In this document: positions 22,508 through 24,449 of the stretch, piece after piece
Position numbering within the stretch: position 1 is the stretch's first letter
Layout of the letters: the number at the start of each line of letters is the position of its first letter
From: UBA1740 sp045587025
Lineage (GTDB): Bacteria > Bacillota > Clostridia > Oscillospirales > CAG-272
Length of the DNA: 24,449 bases
NCBI GenBank assembly: GCA_045587025.1
Contig: JAZNBK010000024.1
Coordinates: forward strand, 1 to 24,449
Direction: 5' to 3'
Position numbers and translations under genes: made by a program
Notes under the pieces: model-generated
What the model was told of the DNA's origin: nothing
Seen by the model: the letters and a program-made list of their open reading frames with translations, nothing else
The model's database searches: none

Positions 22508-23920
22508 ATGAGTATTAAAATTGCAAAAGCCACTCCCTTTGGGGGAAAACCGATAATAATGATGCCGAGTATATACGGCGCATCCACAAAAAAAGGCGTA
22601 ATGTATAAAATTCCCGTTTTGGGAAAAAGACCTTTACAGATAGAAGTAGAGGGGTTGCCCGAGGGCTTGACCTTTGACGGCAGTGTAATCACGGGCGCTG
22701 TTGACTGCGATACCGAAAAGGAAATAAAGATAATTGCAAAAAACGAGCTTGGAACAGATGAAAAGACGGTGCTACTCCAGATTTTGCCCGATAATTTGTT
22801 GAGAACGCCTCTTATGGGCTTTACTACCTGGAATGCTTATGACAGCGAGGTTACGCAGGAAAAGGTTATTTACGCTGCTTCGCTTATAAAAGAGAAGGGT
22901 ATATCCGAATACGGCTACAACTATATAAATCTCGACTCGGGATGGCAGAAGGAGTACGGCGGAGAGTTCGATGCGGTTATGCCGAACGATAAGTTCCCGA
23001 GCATGAGCGAAATGTGTGACAAGCTTCACGCAATGGGCTTCAAGTGTGGAATTTATTCTACGCCTATGCTTACCGCGTGGGGTTGTCCCGCTGAATTTGA
23101 ATCAGTTCCCGGATGCACGGTAGGTGAGCCCGACATCTTGAACACCAGCCAAAACGGCGGTATAGGACTTATTCACAAGGAGAGAAACAACGTTCTCCAA
23201 TGGGAGCAATGGGGCTTTGATTATCTGAAATATGACTGGTCTCCCTGCGATCCGCCTACTGCCGACCTGATGAAAAAGGAATTGCTGAAATCCAAGAGAG
23301 ATTTCGCCTTCTGCGTTACGGTAGCTGCGAATCTGAGCTACGGAAATTATTGGTCGAAGAACTGTAACTCATGGAGAGCGAACGCCGATTCGCACGATTT
23401 CTGGTCGAATATACTTGACAGAATTGCGACCGTTGACGATTGGAAGCCCTATTCACGTAGCGGACATTTCTACGATATGGATATGCTCGAGATAGGTGAA
23501 ATGTATAAGAACTTCACAGAAGGTGGACTTCCTGCACCCGAGGCGCTGTTCTCCTATACCTTGCGTGCATTCTTTATGTCGCCTGTTCAGTTAAGCTCAA
23601 AGCTCGATGAATTGACCGAATTTGAGTTCGATATGATATGTAACGAAGAGATGATAAAGATAAATCAGGACCGCCTTTGCGAATATCCCGAATTGGTAGT
23701 GAACGAGGAGGGCATCAAGGCGTATAAGAGAAATCTCGAAAACGGAGATATCGCCTTGGCATTCTTTAATCTCAGCGATGAAAAGAAAACACAGAGCTAC
23801 GACTTTGAAGAAACCGTGTCTGTATACGACGTATGGGCAAAGGAAGCACTCTGCAAGAGTAAGAGCGTTTCCTTTGAGGTAGAGCCGCACTGCGTTCGAG
23901 TATTCCGTATAAGCAAGTAA
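22508..23920 (+). CDS. GH27-type alpha-galactosidase with N-terminal Ig-like domain
   Basis: 470 residues, no signal peptide, so probably cytoplasmic. Residues 1-95 resemble the NEW1/He_PIG-type Ig-like module found on bacterial glycosidases (LPEGLTFDGSVITGAV at 50-65). Residues 100-385 form a GH27/GH36-like TIM-barrel: MGFTTWNAY (103-111, cf. MGWNSWN), NLDSGW (141-146), YLKYDW with nucleophile Asp243, and SWRANADSHDFW with likely acid/base Asp294. A beta-sandwich C-terminal domain follows. The enzyme would release alpha-galactose (or a similar sugar such as N-acetylgalactosamine) from imported oligosaccharides. AGGAGG precedes the ATG. Confidence 0.85.
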   Translation: MSIKIAKATPFGGKPIIMMPSIYGASTKKGVMYKIPVLGKRPLQIEVEGLPEGLTFDGSVITGAVDCDTEKEIKIIAKNELGTDEKTVLLQILPDNLLRTPLMGFTTWNAYDSEVTQEKVIYAASLIKEKGISEYGYNYINLDSGWQKEYGGEFDAVMPNDKFPSMSEMCDKLHAMGFKCGIYSTPMLTAWGCPAEFESVPGCTVGEPDILNTSQNGGIGLIHKERNNVLQWEQWGFDYLKYDWSPCDPPTADLMKKELLKSKRDFAFCVTVAANLSYGNYWSKNCNSWRANADSHDFWSNILDRIATVDDWKPYSRSGHFYDMDMLEIGEMYKNFTEGGLPAPEALFSYTLRAFFMSPVQLSSKLDELTEFEFDMICNEEMIKINQDRLCEYPELVVNEEGIKAYKRNLENGDIALAFFNLSDEKKTQSYDFEETVSVYDVWAKEALCKSKSVSFEVEPHCVRVFRISK

Positions 23921-23932
23921 TTAAATTTTCAT

Positions 23933-23977
23933 ATACACCTCGAAAATTTTCGCGTTTTCGAGGTGTATTTTTTTTTT
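23933..23977 (+). terminator. GH27 gene intrinsic terminator
   Basis: ATACACCTCGAAAA (23933-23946) pairs with TTTTCGAGGTGTAT (23955-23968), a 14-bp perfect stem, followed by nine further T residues. Confidence 0.95.
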
Positions 23978-24064
23978 GCTATTTATTGCATAATTATTGG
24001 TTTGTATATTATGCACAAAAAAAGAGAAAAGTTTAGTAAAAAAAGCAGATTTTTTTCAATATTA

Positions 24065-24093
24065 TTGACTTTGTTTTTTGGGAGTGATATAAT
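24065..24093 (+). promoter_or_regulatory. Promoter of the secreted-protein gene
   Basis: TTGACT (24065-24070), 17-base spacer, TATAAT (24088-24093) with TG one base before the -10. The leader is about 45 bases and AT-rich. Confidence 0.85.
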
Positions 24094-24143
24094 ATTTAGG
24101 CATTTAGTTTAATATTATTATATAATATAAGGGAGAAAAAATC

Positions 24144-24449
24144 ATGAAAAAAAGGATATTAAGCTTTATTTTGGCAATGCTTATGGTGTTTACCACGTTG
24201 CCCCTCATGATGCTTACTGTGTCAGGTGAAGAAGCGGCTGCAGTCGACTATAACGCATTGTACGTGCAAAGCGGCTTAGTAGGACATTTTGATGCGGCAG
24301 CATATAAAAACGACGGAAAGGACCTTTTGGATAACAGCATTACCGTCTTGGGAGACCCAATAGACGGTGTTCTCAACGGCGCGGTATATTTCCCCAAGAT
24401 CCTTGATAAGAACGGCGACGGCAAGTTCTCGAACGGAGAAGCAGCTACA
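24144..24449 (+). CDS. Secreted protein, N-terminal part (cut by window end)
   Basis: The first 102 codons are present; the frame is open at the window end. MKKRILSFILAMLMVFTTLP begins a classic Sec signal peptide (basic n-region, long hydrophobic core), with likely cleavage around residues 27-33 in the SGEEAAA region. The mature part starts with SGLVGHFDAAAYKN, which resembles the opening of LamG/concanavalin-like modules in large surface proteins. DKNGDGKFSNGE near the end has the spacing of an EF-hand-type calcium loop. GGGAG lies 9 bases before ATG. Probably a cell-surface or extracellular carbohydrate-related protein; function not determinable from this fragment. Confidence 0.8.
   Translation, partial: MKKRILSFILAMLMVFTTLPLMMLTVSGEEAAAVDYNALYVQSGLVGHFDAAAYKNDGKDLLDNSITVLGDPIDGVLNGAVYFPKILDKNGDGKFSNGEAAT

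Overview
The window is a chromosomal segment of a low-to-mid GC Bacillota. It is most likely an uncultured gut-type Clostridia, possibly a relative of Christensenellales or Oscillospirales; that placement is inference. Supporting signs are the gene orders ylxM-ffh-rpsP-khpA and rpsF-ssb-rpsR, strong GGAGG ribosome binding sites, several GTG/TTG starts, near-consensus sigma-A promoters (many TTGNNN-N17-TATAAT, several with an extended -10), and AT-rich gene borders. No tRNA, rRNA, insertion sequence, phage gene or CRISPR array was seen.

Left part (1-4550), core translation and secretion: a hairpin-rich modular repeat array (about 51-272) lies downstream of the minus-strand operon ylxM-ffh-rpsP-khpA (signal recognition particle GTPase, ribosomal protein S16, KH RNA-binding protein). 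The rimM-trmD-rplS genes that often follow are not in the window. rpsT (S20) diverges from ylxM. The minus-strand operon rpsF-ssb-rpsR (S6, SSB, S18) follows, with a consensus promoter and a leader that looks like the S6:S18 autoregulatory RNA, whose stem covers the rpsF Shine-Dalgarno.

Middle part (4554-12765): a minus-strand operon encodes two tandem AI-2E family membrane proteins and a 622-residue alpha/beta-hydrolase with an apparently dead second domain. Divergent from it is ispE (isoprenoid MEP pathway). After ispE come a fused double DUF1538 membrane protein, a double PII-like protein whose ATG overlaps the preceding TGA by one base, and a small two-helix membrane protein with a zinc ribbon. 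These three look like a transporter with its cytosolic regulator.

Right part (12895-24449), carbohydrate/amide catabolism: an aldose-epimerase-like DUF4432 protein, a creatinase-like M24 protein that has lost its metal ligands, a creatininase-family amidohydrolase and a NagA-type deacetylase form a run of plus-strand genes. They are followed by a sugar MFS transporter and a membrane-anchored glycerophosphodiesterase, driven by a consensus promoter with an overlapping palindrome. Next is the most unusual gene: a phosphoglucosamine mutase (GlmM-type) carrying an XRE-family helix-turn-helix at its N-terminus, preceded by a 13-bp imperfect inverted repeat over its own -10 box. An AraC-type regulator is divergent from a cytoplasmic GH27-type alpha-galactosidase. 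The window ends inside a secreted protein gene.

Pathway reading (inference): NagA would make glucosamine-6-phosphate, which is the substrate of GlmM, so the HTH-mutase could be a phosphosugar-sensing autoregulator for this catabolic region.
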